From Stenocarpella maydis (taxonomy: Eukaryota > Ascomycota > Sordariomycetes > Diaporthales > Diaporthaceae), in NCBI GenBank assembly GCA_002270565.1, contig NQMI01000043.1, positions 90,783 through 154,782 of the forward strand: a stretch of DNA of 64,000 nucleotides. The letters run 5' to 3'. Below are positions 34,895-46,075 of this stretch, piece by piece. The translations under genes were made by a program, and so were the position numbers. The notes below the pieces were generated by a model, which was given only the letters and a program-made list of their open reading frames with translations, was not told the DNA's origin and made no database searches. Each line of letters starts with the position of its first letter. The first letter of the stretch is position 1.

Positions 34895-35468
34895 AACCTG
34901 GACTCTGGTTGGCGAGCGTTCTGTATATGGGGTTATGTATGGAGAGGTGAGGGACCAGGAGCAGTGTGAGATGCTCTGGATTGAGTAGTGGCCGGCTGAG
35001 AACCGCCACAGGCATGGGATGTGAGGACGGCCAAGGACTAACTAATTACATGGCACTTGAGGATGCATCCAGAATGGCTGATAGCTCGCCGTAACCGAGA
35101 GGCTTCGTGCAGGGTTTCTCAACGGCCAGCATCGTGATAACGCAATACGTAAATGCTCCTTGTCTTCATCAGCAAAGGATCGTTTCATTTCCTTGCTTAC
35201 AATACCAACCCTGAATACAAGAGCAAACCAATAAAACTCTGACCCTGCACGCTTTTGCTTATAGCAACCATTACGAGCCCTGGGGTTATCGGGTCCATAA
35301 TAGTAAAGTAATAAGTCATCATTACGTGGTTTACGCTTGACGTCGTACACATACAAGAGCAAAGCCCAATCCATCAATTCCACCAGAGAACGCCAATAAT
35401 TATCCGAAGGCAAGCACAAACCCATGGAACAGCCCAGAATACCGCGACAGGGGCTCGCAGAAAGCCAG
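34895..35468. other. Intergenic
   Basis: 3' flank of the NTF2-like gene. A minus-strand frame at 35042-35563 has no recognised features. Confidence 0.5.
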
Positions 35469-36130
35469 TTACTCGGCATACCCAACCAACATGCTGCAGC
35501 ACTCCCACTCGGCACCAGCCGTCTGCCTCCAGACGGCCGACGTAACGGCCTCGACCTCGTCATTGTCCTTCTTCCTGTCGCCGATCCTGTACAGCGTGAC
35601 CTTGCACATGGTGGACATGCTCATCAGGCCGATCTGGCTGACGACGCGCGTGTCCTTGTCGATGCGGTACGCCGACCACGGCTTGACCTTGCGCAGCCTC
35701 TCCTCGAGCTCGCCGTACGTGACGGGGTGCGAGGTGCCGAGGGTGACGGGGTCGATGACGACGCAGTCCTTGGCCATGTACTCGAGGACCGAGTCGGGCT
35801 CGTCGCAGTAGGCGCGCCACAGCAGCGTCTCGCAGTCGATGGCGTCGGCCAGGTTGCGCTTGGCGATGGTGTTGCGCTCCTTGGGCTTCTTGGCCCCGCT
35901 GTACTGCTTCACGTCAGACGCCTCGCCGTTGAAGCCGCCGCCGACCTTGCCGCCGCCGCCGCCGCCGCCGCGCCCGTGAGCCCGCCCGTCAGCTCGCCGA
36001 GGCCGCCCCCGCCTGTGAGCCCGTTGGTGAGCTGGCCCACGCCGCCGCCGTTAGTGAGGCCGCCCGTGAGGCCGCCCACACCGCCACCTCCTACTACATT
36101 CCCGAGACCTCCGAGACCTCCCAGCGGCAT
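35469..36130 (-). CDS. NTF2-like (SnoaL/DUF4440-type) protein with Gly-rich N-terminus, frame broken in a GGC repeat
   Basis: The C-terminal 145 residues have the NTF2-like pattern: CETLLWRAYCDEPDSVLEYM, AKDCVVIDPVTL, VKPWSAYRIDKDTRVV and AVWRQTAGAEWECCSMLVGY. This fold binds small ligands or dimerises; no specific activity can be claimed. The N-terminus, MPLGGLGGLGNVVGGGGVGG and so on, is a Gly/Leu-rich repeat of a kind common in small fungal proteins. The two halves join only with a one-base change in the GGC/GCG run at about 35960-35990, after which GGKVGGGFNGEASDVKQYSG is read. That gives about 220 residues. I regard it as a sequencing error in a GC repeat. Confidence 0.7.
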
Positions 36131-37686
36131 ATTGGGCGTCTTGCGGTTCTCGTTGTAGAGGTAGAGTTGGTTGTTGTGGGGCGAGTTGATGGATCTGGAA
36201 CGTGGAGCGCCAGATGTCGTGTAAGTGATAAGGAACTGATAAGAAGTCAGGGATGTTGCTTTTGTGTATTATTGACTTGATGAATACGACTCTGTTTGCC
36301 TAGTCTTGCAAGATGTGCGTTATATCGCAACCTGATAAGTCTGAGGAAGCTATAGGAGGGAAACAGTAAGGGATCGTGGGAGAGACCTCCTCGGGGACGG
36401 TATTGCTGATGATTTATCCCAGCGCCAGGAGGCGCCCAGGAAAACAGGATCTCTCGAGGGCTGACGTCAAAGGCTTCGGGTCCGATGTGGTTATGGTGGG
36501 GATCAGAACCCTTGGCCCTCTGCGGCCTGGGCCTGGGCCTGGGCCTGGGCCAACGCCGCACCACTGCACTTTACATACACGCCAGAGTCAGCCTACGCAA
36601 TCCCGCAGCATGCGCTCTGCATCACAGGACTGCGCTACGCCTGCTTCTGGTAAGAACAACGGCTGATCGTCCATGCACCGTGTCCCAGAATCCTTGCTGC
36701 CATACCTCATCTCGATCGATGAATGTTCCAAGGCTCTGGATGCTGCACGCTGTACCGAGTACTCTGTTGGAAATATCTAGCACGTGTGCCGCTCTTCCCA
36801 CAGGTGCCCTCTGAAGTCATGTAGTTACAAAGAGAACAAGCCTCACTTGGAAGCATACGGAGTATATAGTGTCCCATTTCTCAGCACTGGACGGCCCTGA
36901 GCCACTGAAATTATGCTAAATGCACATTTTTGAAGCATCGCCGCCCGGAGACATGGAGCATTTTTAGGCCCAATCACCTCAACATCACAAGAGGATTAGA
37001 CAGCTCTCGGGTATAGCTACCAATTTTCAGGATGAGACTGCTACTACTCTTCTTTCCTCTCCAATACCTGTGAACTCTGCTCCATCACCTGGGCCGGAGC
37101 TCCATCCTGCTCCGGCCGACATCGATGGCGAGCCTGTCATTGACTTCATCACGGCCAGCAAACCTGAGTGAAGTCGCAGCCTTACGTGCTGATGTCAGAT
37201 CTCAAATATTCCAAATGAACCGAATGAGATGGCCTGGGCGATTGGAGGTAGGGACGGAGTAGCGACATTTCGGCCTGTCATATAGATCAATCCATGTCTC
37301 CTTTACCACAGCACAACACTTGGACCAGGCAGACATTTTATTTCATATACACAGGGAGGAAGTAGATTTTCTGTTTACATAGTTTCCTGAGAGGGTTGCC
37401 CCGGGGTGCACTCTTTCATGCACCGACTGAGAGGGGTGAACTAATGCGACGGCTTTGGCACACTCCATTTGCTTACAACACCAAGATAATCAAAGCATGG
37501 CCAAAGCAACAGGCCACTACGAGTTGAAGATTATTGATTGCACATTCCCACGAGATTTATTTCACTAATTCAAACTTGTTCAGACTTCCGCATCGATTAA
37601 CGGGCTCTCAAGTTTGTCCCCACAGTCTTTGCCATTGACAGTCTCAACAACAACAAACATGAGTCCGCACTGACGCCTGCAACCTT
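36131..37686. other. Intergenic with a GGCCTG hexamer run
   Basis: About 1.5 kb. (GGCCTG)n lies at 36524-36551. The stretch 36998-37171 reads as an open frame ending DGEPVIDFITASKPE and could be a gene fragment. A TACGGAGTA motif lies at 36856-36864. Confidence 0.5.
36524..36551. repeat. GGCCTG hexanucleotide repeat
   Basis: Four full copies plus a partial copy. Confidence 0.9.
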
Positions 37687-38803
37687 TGTAATCAGACTGG
37701 GAATCAAGATTCCCGTCGCCGATCCTTTGCAACTTGTGGAATTCTTTCGGGAATCCCTTGAGGAGGTACGCCCCATGCCAGGAGTCAACATGCCCGTCAC
37801 CGACCCTAGCCGACTTTTCGAGTTCCCTCAGGAGGCACGTCTGATTCCAGGAGGCAGCATGCCCTCCAGAGAGGTCTTCTGCTTTCCGCACCTCCCCCGC
37901 GAGATCCGTGACATGATCTATCGCGCACTACTTTACGTCTTACGAGAGGGTTCTGCATTTGATCAGACTCGAGTCGATAATAACGTTGAAGGCTTTGTTT
38001 GGCGTCGTCAAAGAGAAGGCAGAATTAAGCTCCACACTATTCTGTCTGTCAACAAACAGATCAACCAGGAGGTCAAATTGGTCTTGGTGAAAGAGAACCT
38101 ACTTGCTCACATCAGAATTGTCGCGAGAGGTTTCCAGGTGCTCTCAGGCGTGTTGAGGCATTCATTTACATCTTTGGTAACCATCAGCTCTGGCAACACC
38201 GCTATCATCAAAGACCCGATCTCCCATGACGCACTTGATCGAGTTTGACAAACGTCGATTTGATGCCATCATCCTCCACGACAAACATTCAAAATTTCTG
38301 CAGGGTCCTAGCCCTTCTTGAAAGAGAGATCCACCCCTTTTGTGGCCTGTCAACGCACCAGGTTACGATTCACAACCCTTTCACCGAGACCTCGAATCCA
38401 GATTTCCTTGGCCTCAAGAACCAGGTCTAGGCTTCCATTTTCTGAGATGGCACTGTCCATGGATTTGTGTCGGTTCAAGGTTAAGGGTAATATCGAGTCG
38501 GACCTAGCGGAGGCGGTAGTTGGACAAGTCCAGAAGGAGGCCTCGCTCTCAGATCGGGCTCATGCACTCCTAGAGGGCCTTGCCCACCAGACTAAACTAG
38601 GCCAGCAAGCTTTCTCTGATGGAGACAGCACAAGAACTCTCAGGATCTGGAAATTTGCGTCCGAACCCCTCAGGCGAGCGGCAAGGGACAGATCATGGCC
38701 ACATCTGAAAGAAGCCGGCAGCAAGGACTTCACAGACCGCACCAGCGGGCCAGGCTGCCAGGTCCACAGCAACATGGCCAAGAGCCACCTCATGGAAATG
38801 TAG
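37687..38803 (+). pseudogene. Decayed F-box/2EXR-like gene with at least three frame changes
   Basis: Starts open in frame 2 with an internally repeated leader (MPVTDPSRLFEF then PQEARLIPGGSMPSREV). The typical F-box/2EXR-like core FCFPHLPREIRDMIYRALL follows. Near 38215 the continuation moves to frame 3 (MTHLIEFDKRRFDAIILHD), near 38280 to frame 1 (NIQNFCRVLALLER, then HNPFTETSNPDFLGLKNQ), and near 38420 back to frame 2 (FKVKGNIESDLAEAVV, SWPHLKEAGSKDFTDR) until 38803. The pieces follow one another in a sensible order. The breaks are not in homopolymers, so I judge real decay. Function of the intact family is unknown. Confidence 0.7.
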
Positions 38804-40670
38804 GAAGCTCTTTCCGCGCCGAGCAGATTGGGGCGATCCTCGGCACAGGTTGGACCTTGAGTAGACGACGCTGAGATCCAGTGGCCGGGAGTCAAGGGCG
38901 GGTTGTATCTGATATCATCACGAGGGAGACGAGCCCACTTTGACGCGGAACCGGTCCGCCCCCAGTAGGAGAATCAACTGCGAGGGCAAGTGCTGACGCC
39001 CGGTTATACCTATGTATCGATCCCGATTAAATTTAAGCTGAGCCGTGGTGAGGTTATTGTCCAACAACAACAGCTGTGGCAAGGGAGCCTGGCCCTCGGC
39101 GCTGTCCTCGTTCCGCTACTCCTGATTGGTGCTTCCAGCTTTGAGGCAGAGGATCCTAGCCTGAGCATCAACGCGCATGAGCCCCAGACCGCCGTCATGG
39201 GACGTAAACCGAGCCCGCCCGCAAGAGGAGACGTAGAAAGGCTTGGAATTGTGGCTTAGGATGCTAGTACTGAGCGTCACCTGAGGGTTCAGCATACTTT
39301 TCACGCTAACCACCATACAAGTCAGCCCGAAGCCGAGCATATAAAGAGGACAAGGTCCAGTTAAAACTCGCCACGGCTCGCTGAAACCACCTTGGGCAGA
39401 GATGGACAGTACGCACTCACACATGATGACGCATTCTCAGTCGTTCATTCCACGAAATATCAGCCCCTGACGCCGGGATGTGGATACATCAGTCGCATTG
39501 GGGAGGGGGGAAGAAAAAAACCAAACCTGGCCATCTCCCTCACGTTCGAGGACCAAAAAGGATACCTACCGGGTTACACCTCATTTATCAAGTAAAATAA
39601 CCGGGTCAAAGCGCCAGCCCCATTGTTGCCAAGCGTACTTATGTATGTGCCTTTGGGGTTTAGTGAAACGGGTGTACCGCTCCATGGCTGGCCAACGTCT
39701 CCATCCCGCCATTGTTGGTTCAATACGGCGTGACAAGTAGTTCTGCCAACCTATTAGTTCTGCCAATCTATTACTTCTGCCAACCTGTGTGCGGGCGATG
39801 GCGTCGTGGTTCGTTTCCTTGGCAGGTCAGTCCTGATGGGGGCATGGTGACCGAGGGCTTTCCGCCATCCCGCCATCCGTTGTTGCACTGACTGAGAAAA
39901 GGCCCGATGAGAGGGGACCGTGAGAGCAGCTATTCTCAGCAACGGGCATCAGGCACGTGGGAAAACGCGGGGTGTGGAGTAGCCGGCCACCGCATAGTCT
40001 ACACGTTACCTAGGTAAGTTGCATGCATGTCGACACTACCACTTTACATCGCAGACGAGTCCCGCGGTGGCAAGGTGTGTTGTAATCGTTCTTTTCGATC
40101 TTCATTCCTGACCTAACGTATAAATCTGCGGTTCAGTCGGCTTCCATTCCGAGGCCGATACCGTGCGTGACAGCATCCGCGCGTAGCTCTGCCCACGCAT
40201 AGCAGTACCAAGTGCAGATAACATAAGACAAGACCGCCGGCTCGTAGAGTACCTATACACACGGCCGCTGTCCAATGCAGCTGGCTACCATAGAGGGGAA
40301 AAAGAGAACCGTACGAGGCTCGCAAAACACCGTGGGGTCGTGGCTGTCCTCCCACGCAATTCCATTAGACAAACACAAACGCTCCTCTCCAGTCTTCGGC
40401 AGACAAATGCTGCCGGAATGTATATCCAGATTTTCCATCTCTTTTGGTCTTGATAAGATGTCATGCATCATGCGTGCCTTCCTGATTTATCCAAGATGAG
40501 CCCCCTTGTATCGGGTAAAAAGCAAGTTGAAGAAGTGAAGAAAAAAAAAAAAACCGATGATAATAAACAACCGCTAGATGCAAAGGCAAAGGAGATCGCC
40601 GCCACCAAAGCGCTGCGCCGGCCGAAACATGACTGTTTGTTAATTCTGAAAGAGCTTGCACCAAGCAGGG
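38804..40670. other. Intergenic with a 17-bp tandem repeat
   Basis: About 1.9 kb without a recognisable gene. Three copies of a TTCTGCCAA-type 17-mer lie at 39741-39791. Confidence 0.55.
39741..39791. repeat. 17-bp tandem repeat, three copies
   Basis: TTCTGCCAACCTATTAG, TTCTGCCAATCTATTAC and TTCTGCCAACCTGTGTG follow one another without spacer. Confidence 0.9.
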
Positions 40671-42992
40671 CTACCGTATGAAGTCCATATCCGCCCCGAG
40701 GCCATTATTCAGACCCAGGGAGCTCATGGTACTGATATCCGAGCTCGCCCTCTGCAGGTTTTGGAAGTCGGCTACCGTACGTATCGTGTGTTGATGAGAA
40801 TTCATGGCAAAGCTGTTTGTGCGGGATGGCCCCTGTCGGTTCACCAAGTTGTTGGTGCCCATCCCCTGGGACATGGCATTCATGTATGCTATGCCGCTAG
40901 TGAACTGATGTCCAAAGTTGTGATTCTGATCGACGCCCATGTTCGGCGCGTGATCGAGTGGGTTACCGAGACCGTGTTGTTGCATATCGTGTTGCATGTG
41001 CGTGTTGATATTTTGCATTGATGAGATTGATGGTTGCGGCTGGTGTTGTGTGTGAGGCGTTTGTGGTGGGTTGGGGGCGGGTGGCTGTCTATTGATTGAC
41101 GTCGATCCGCCCATTGGGTTCATCATGATCCCTGACATGGAGCCATAGTTCTCTGGCATGCCGTGCGCATACTCCCCACCTGGCGACGTGGCCGGCGGTG
41201 AGCTCATGAATGGCGAGTTCATTTCGTGGTTGGACGACACCGACCCTCCTTGCGAGCTTCCAGAATCGACTGGCGGCTCGTCCATGCGTGGTGTGTACTT
41301 CTTCTCGTAGTCGTCCATCAGCACGGGTGGCTGGGCCATTCCTGCATTTCCAAAACCATCAAAGATATCCATGTTGCAAGCCTTGGTGGCGACGTTATCC
41401 GGCACATTTTGCAGCATAGGACTGGCGAGTTTCGGCAACGCCTCGTTGATCTTGCTGATGAGCAGAGGCACGAAGCGGTAGTCTCCATTCCGGAGTATCG
41501 TCAAAACGTTCAGCAGAGGGTCGAGCTGTTCACGAGGGCCGGGCGAGAATGGATCCCTAGAAGCAGGGTACAAGACGAGGACATCGATGAGTGAGCAAGC
41601 GACGTCGAAGAGCTTTGTCAACTGTTATATGCATTAGTATGAATGCCGTGCAGCCAGACACTGGGGGGGGGGCCTGGGTCAACATACAAATGAGACGTTC
41701 AAGCTCTCAGAGTTTTGCTGGGGCATGGATGAGATGCCGGCCAGCAGGTTGCTCGCCATGTTTGCGGAGTAGTGCTGGAACATCATCTGGTTGTCGTTGT
41801 GGCCGTTGTTGCTGTTCAATTGCCAGATCATGGTCTTCAGCCACTGCTGGTTCTCCCTCAGGTCGTGGAGTTGGGAGTCGCCGTAGCTGTGGAAGGCGGG
41901 GATGATTTCTACGAGCTGCTTGTGCAGGTTGTTGAGGTAAGCGGAGGGCCAGCTGCCGCGGTTCTTGGCCCACATGCCGAGGAAGGCGTCATCGAACGGG
42001 CGGAACAAGTTGGAAAGATGGATGAAGCTGTTGAGCTGGTGCGCCATGTGGTCTGTCGGGTCGTCGCTTAGCGACGGTGGGTTGATGGAGGCCTGCAGTG
42101 TCACCGGTCTACTTCGGTGCAGCGCATAGGCTCTGAGGGGTCGTTAGAGTTAGCAGGAGACCACAAAACAAGTAAATTTTCGAGAGCCAAGTGCCCACCT
42201 CTCTGTGACGAACAACAGCCAGTAGAGGCGTCTCCTCCGTGAGGACTCGACATCGTCAAACTGGACATAGGCCTCCTCCTTGTTCATGCCAATGATGTGG
42301 ATCATTGTCGTAGCCTCCCGCAGATGGAACCAGGCCTTTTCGTGCATCTCCAACCCGTTGTGGCACGCAAAGAGAAAGTAGCTCGTGCACAGGGTGTTGA
42401 GCGTGGGGTTTTCCGTGTAGTCATATCCCTTGCGCACACGGATGGCCTCCTCGAGCAGGACGGTGCTGGACACGATATTCGCACTGGGCATGCTGTCGAG
42501 TCCATAGGGGTCGCCTGGGATGGTCATACCGGGCTGGATCATCATGAAAGCGGACAGGGCGGCCAGCAAGCAGTAAGTGTCCAGGTTCTGGTCCATGTAC
42601 ACAGCCTGCTGCTCGAGGCGATGGCGGCTGAGGACTGGCATATTCACGCTCATGTTGGCAAAGAAGAATTCGATGCAATCCTTGACAATGTCGCCGGTCA
42701 AGAGGCCTGGCGTGGGGGCCAGGGTCGGGACGGCTGGAGGTGGGTTTACGCCATTCATGCGGTTCTGAACCTGTGCAGACAGGCTGGTCTGGCGCTGGGT
42801 CTCGCGCAGCTCGCTGATGACCTTTGCCCGCGAGCCCTTTGGCCCCTTCTTCTGTGGGATGGCGTGGTAAGTACAGCCGAGCTGCGCGGTGTGGCAGTTT
42901 CGGCAGGGGTTGACACCGTCACACTTGACCTTGCGACGGTGACAGGCGTCACAGGCCCTCTTGACGGCGGTCGTCATCGTGCCTGAGGCCAT
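40671..42992 (-). CDS. Zn2Cys6 fungal-specific transcription factor
   Basis: Nuclear DNA-binding regulator. Exons: 42992-42199, 42132-41688 and 41621-40671, phases consistent, 729 residues. The Zn cluster sits at the N-terminus (about 14-41: CDACHRRKVKCDG, CRNC, GCTY), followed by the basic linker PQKKGPKGSRAKV. The fungal-specific regulatory domain occupies the middle (NMPVLSRHRLEQQAV, YWLLFVTERAYALHRSRPVT). The C-terminal 250 residues are Gln/Asn/Pro-rich with HQ and MN runs, as in an activation region. It resembles sugar-utilisation regulators of ascomycetes, but I cannot assign a target. The frame remains open 5' of the chosen ATG without another ATG, so an upstream exon is possible. The second intron contains a poly-C tract. 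Confidence 0.93.
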
Positions 42993-44173
42993 AGTCTGTG
43001 CGGTTTTGCCGTCTGGGATCCCACTCAACTCCGGGTCCGGTGAGTTGGTTGTGAGGGTAGACTGGGACAAAATTTGGCTCGATGGCTTCTCGACGGCTCG
43101 GTCGGTGAGGGCAGATTTAGTGCTGCCGCTGGGGAGTCGTCGGGAGACCTCGTGGCAGGCGGCCGGTGATGAGAACCTCCGCGACCCCGGATGCTGATGG
43201 CATTCGACGTTTCCAAAACAGGCGGACCGGCGGTCGACAAATCGGGTAAATCAATCGTCGGGGTGAAATAATGGCGTGCAGTTGGGCGCAGTAATGTTCA
43301 GGTGGTGGTGCGCACAGCTGGGGTCAATGCAGGAAGGGGGATTGTAATCGGGCCGTCGAAGTCTATATGAGTGGTTTTGGCAAAGCAAAATCCAAATCGA
43401 AATCCAAATCGCGGGGGAGACAATCCGGGGGAGCGGTTCCAACGGGTCCCCTCGCCTCTCCAACGCAACGGCTGCTCGGGTCGGTCGGTCGGTTGGTCGC
43501 TCGGTAGGTGGGCTGTCGCGTGCGTGTGCAGGCTAGGCTGCAGGCTCACATTTGCATTCGGGCTATGGGTTTTGAAAAAGGAGAGAAGGGAGAACAGAAA
43601 ACACCAACAGCAAGAGTTTCGGCGATGACGAGGGAAAAGCAGGATAAAATGGAACGAGATTCGACTTTGTCAGTCTTTTGTCAGTCGGTCAGGCGAGCTG
43701 GCGAGACGAGGCGAGTCGAGTCGGGTCGAGGCAAAAAAAGACTGGGGGGGTGGCCTTCGCGGAGGAGGCAGAGGACGGCGCACGCACACAGCCTGAAGTG
43801 GGCAAGTGGGCGGGAAAATGAGGAGAAGGTGTAAGGTGCGGAAGATGGGAAGGGGGCTACGGATGGGAGACAGGCACGCTAGGTCCTAGCTGAGCCTAGC
43901 CGATCCCAGCCCAGACCGGCATGTCAGGGATGCTGTGCCTTACCCCCAGGGTGGGAGCTGCATGGACATTGGCCCATTGGGGGTGAAGGAGCCGGGGTGG
44001 CAGGGGTCAGGGAGGTACGTCCGTACTGCGTGCTCCGTAGTGTACTTGGTATCGGGCCAGCTCCTTCTCCAACGAAAGCACATGTCTCTCAGTTAGTCTC
44101 TCTTTCTCAGTCTCCCTCATTCACACAGTATGTCCGTTGTGCATTGAAGGCTACACGAGATAATAAACCATCT

Positions 44174-44175
44174 GG

Positions 44176-44242
<67 letters not shown>
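44174..44242. repeat. (GGCA)n tetranucleotide array
   Basis: About 17 uninterrupted GGCA units. Confidence 0.97.
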
Positions 44243-46045
44243 TCAGTCTACTCACCCTACAGCCTCGCCTGTGGCTCGTGTGGCTCTGCTTTGCGGGCTG
44301 GACAGGAAATGCTCAGGCACGGCCAGGTCCCTCCCGCTCGTGCCCTCGGCCTGCCTCACCGTTATTTCAACAATACTCCGGCCGTGGCAGTCAGCATCGT
44401 CAGTCATCAACCACGTCAATCATAAATCACATACATACCTAGGTAGGGAGTAAATCACACGCCTGCTGCTGGCCCAGGCGTCCTTAACCGAGTGCGACCC
44501 CCGTCGCCAATTCGATCCCAACTGCGGGGGACCAGGAGGATTTGCTACGCGACGACACTCAGCTGCCGGCTTTGTTATTTCGTCCTGGGTGCGTGCCTTG
44601 TAGTCTACTCCGGAAATAAGAATCGCCTCAAGCGTGCCAGGCTGTCGGACCACCGTAGTGTATAATCTGTCCATGTTATATTAAGGATGGACGATGGACT
44701 CTGCCTCGGGTCTGTCCCAGTCGGGCAAGTACTTTCGAGTGATTCGATCCCAATCTCACAAGCCCGTGTCTCATCTTTCACACCTGCCATCTCACTGTGC
44801 TGGCCTGTGTGGGCGGGTGGCCGGGTAACGTTGTATTCCTGGGGGCTTTTGTGCCGCACGTACTTTTACTTTTACCTTTTTTTTGTTGCTATTGAGGCGC
44901 TTATTCCGCCCTCCCGGAACCTGAGGGCCCCAGCTAACGAGGACACAGTCATTTGGGCGCACCGTTGGGCGCGCTCCTCCTGCCGTGGACAAGGCGGGCT
45001 ACCTCGCGCTCGTTAAAGTCTTACAACTACCCCAGGCGAGCTGAGCCTGTCGCCTGCACCTGTCATTGGCCTGACAACATGGGCACCACCTGGGCGCCTT
45101 GCATCGCACCCGGTGCGTCCGAGTGGGGACCGCGGCTGTCGTCGCTGCACACAGTCAGTCTGCACGGTGATGGACTGCTAAGCCCGAAGCCACCTGGCGC
45201 GAGGCTGTCCGAAGGAACCGCGTAGACTGATCTGTCGCTCAGCATCTCGTGACATGTGTCAATGGCGAAGGACAGCCGGGCCTTCTTCACCGTCAGGAGA
45301 CGACCCGCCGTCACTTCGTGCTGCAGTGAGGATACGGAATCGGATCCCTGCATTTAACTCGACGAACCACCTGTCTGCCCTTTCGCCAGTTTTGTTCCCA
45401 CTTTTCCTCTGGGCCCGAGAGCATCTGGGCCCGAGAGCACCTGATTGCGCTGCGCTGTACCCCGTACTGCTTGCTGTCGCTCAGCCGGCTGCGCCTGTGC
45501 GGTAGTGTACACAAGTGCTACTCCGACTAACTACTCGCCGTGCCGAGGTAGAATGGTAATGCGCAGCCTGCAAAACCGTCCACTCGTACAACGATACATG
45601 GAAGCTGAGCTGAGCTGAGGCGTCCCCTACTGTACGACGTGCATGTAACGAAGGATACATACGGGATGTTATGCCGTGGCGACGGCCAAGATGTGCCCTG
45701 TTGCAGACCCGTTTTTGTTGTTTCCCCCCCGGTAATAAGGGCTGGGAGAAAGGGAAACATGCGATCGATGCGAGGCACAGCTGACGACGCTGCGAGACAA
45801 GCAGACAAGGAACGGTGTTCCTCTTGTTACTCAGTTTACTCCAGCCAAGCCGAGGTTTTGCCCCAGGAGACACGGGGATGAGCCTGTCGGAGTCCCGATC
45901 TCCAACGTCATCAACCCCGTCCCTTGTCAATTATCTACACTAGTGTATAATCCGACCAGAACAAATGGCACAACCTGTTAGCAACTCAGCCTTGCCTTCA
46001 TATGATGAGACCTTTTTGCGTGTCTCGACAGGCACACACAAAACT

Positions 46046-46075
46046 CTCTGCTCTGCTCTGCTCTGCTCAGCTCTG
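46046..46075. repeat. (CTCTG)n pentanucleotide run
   Basis: Six units, one with a CTCAG variant. Confidence 0.85.

Noticed and set aside
44453..44530. Possible tRNA on the minus strand
   Set aside because: No T-arm GGTTCGAnTCC with a matching acceptor stem could be folded by eye.
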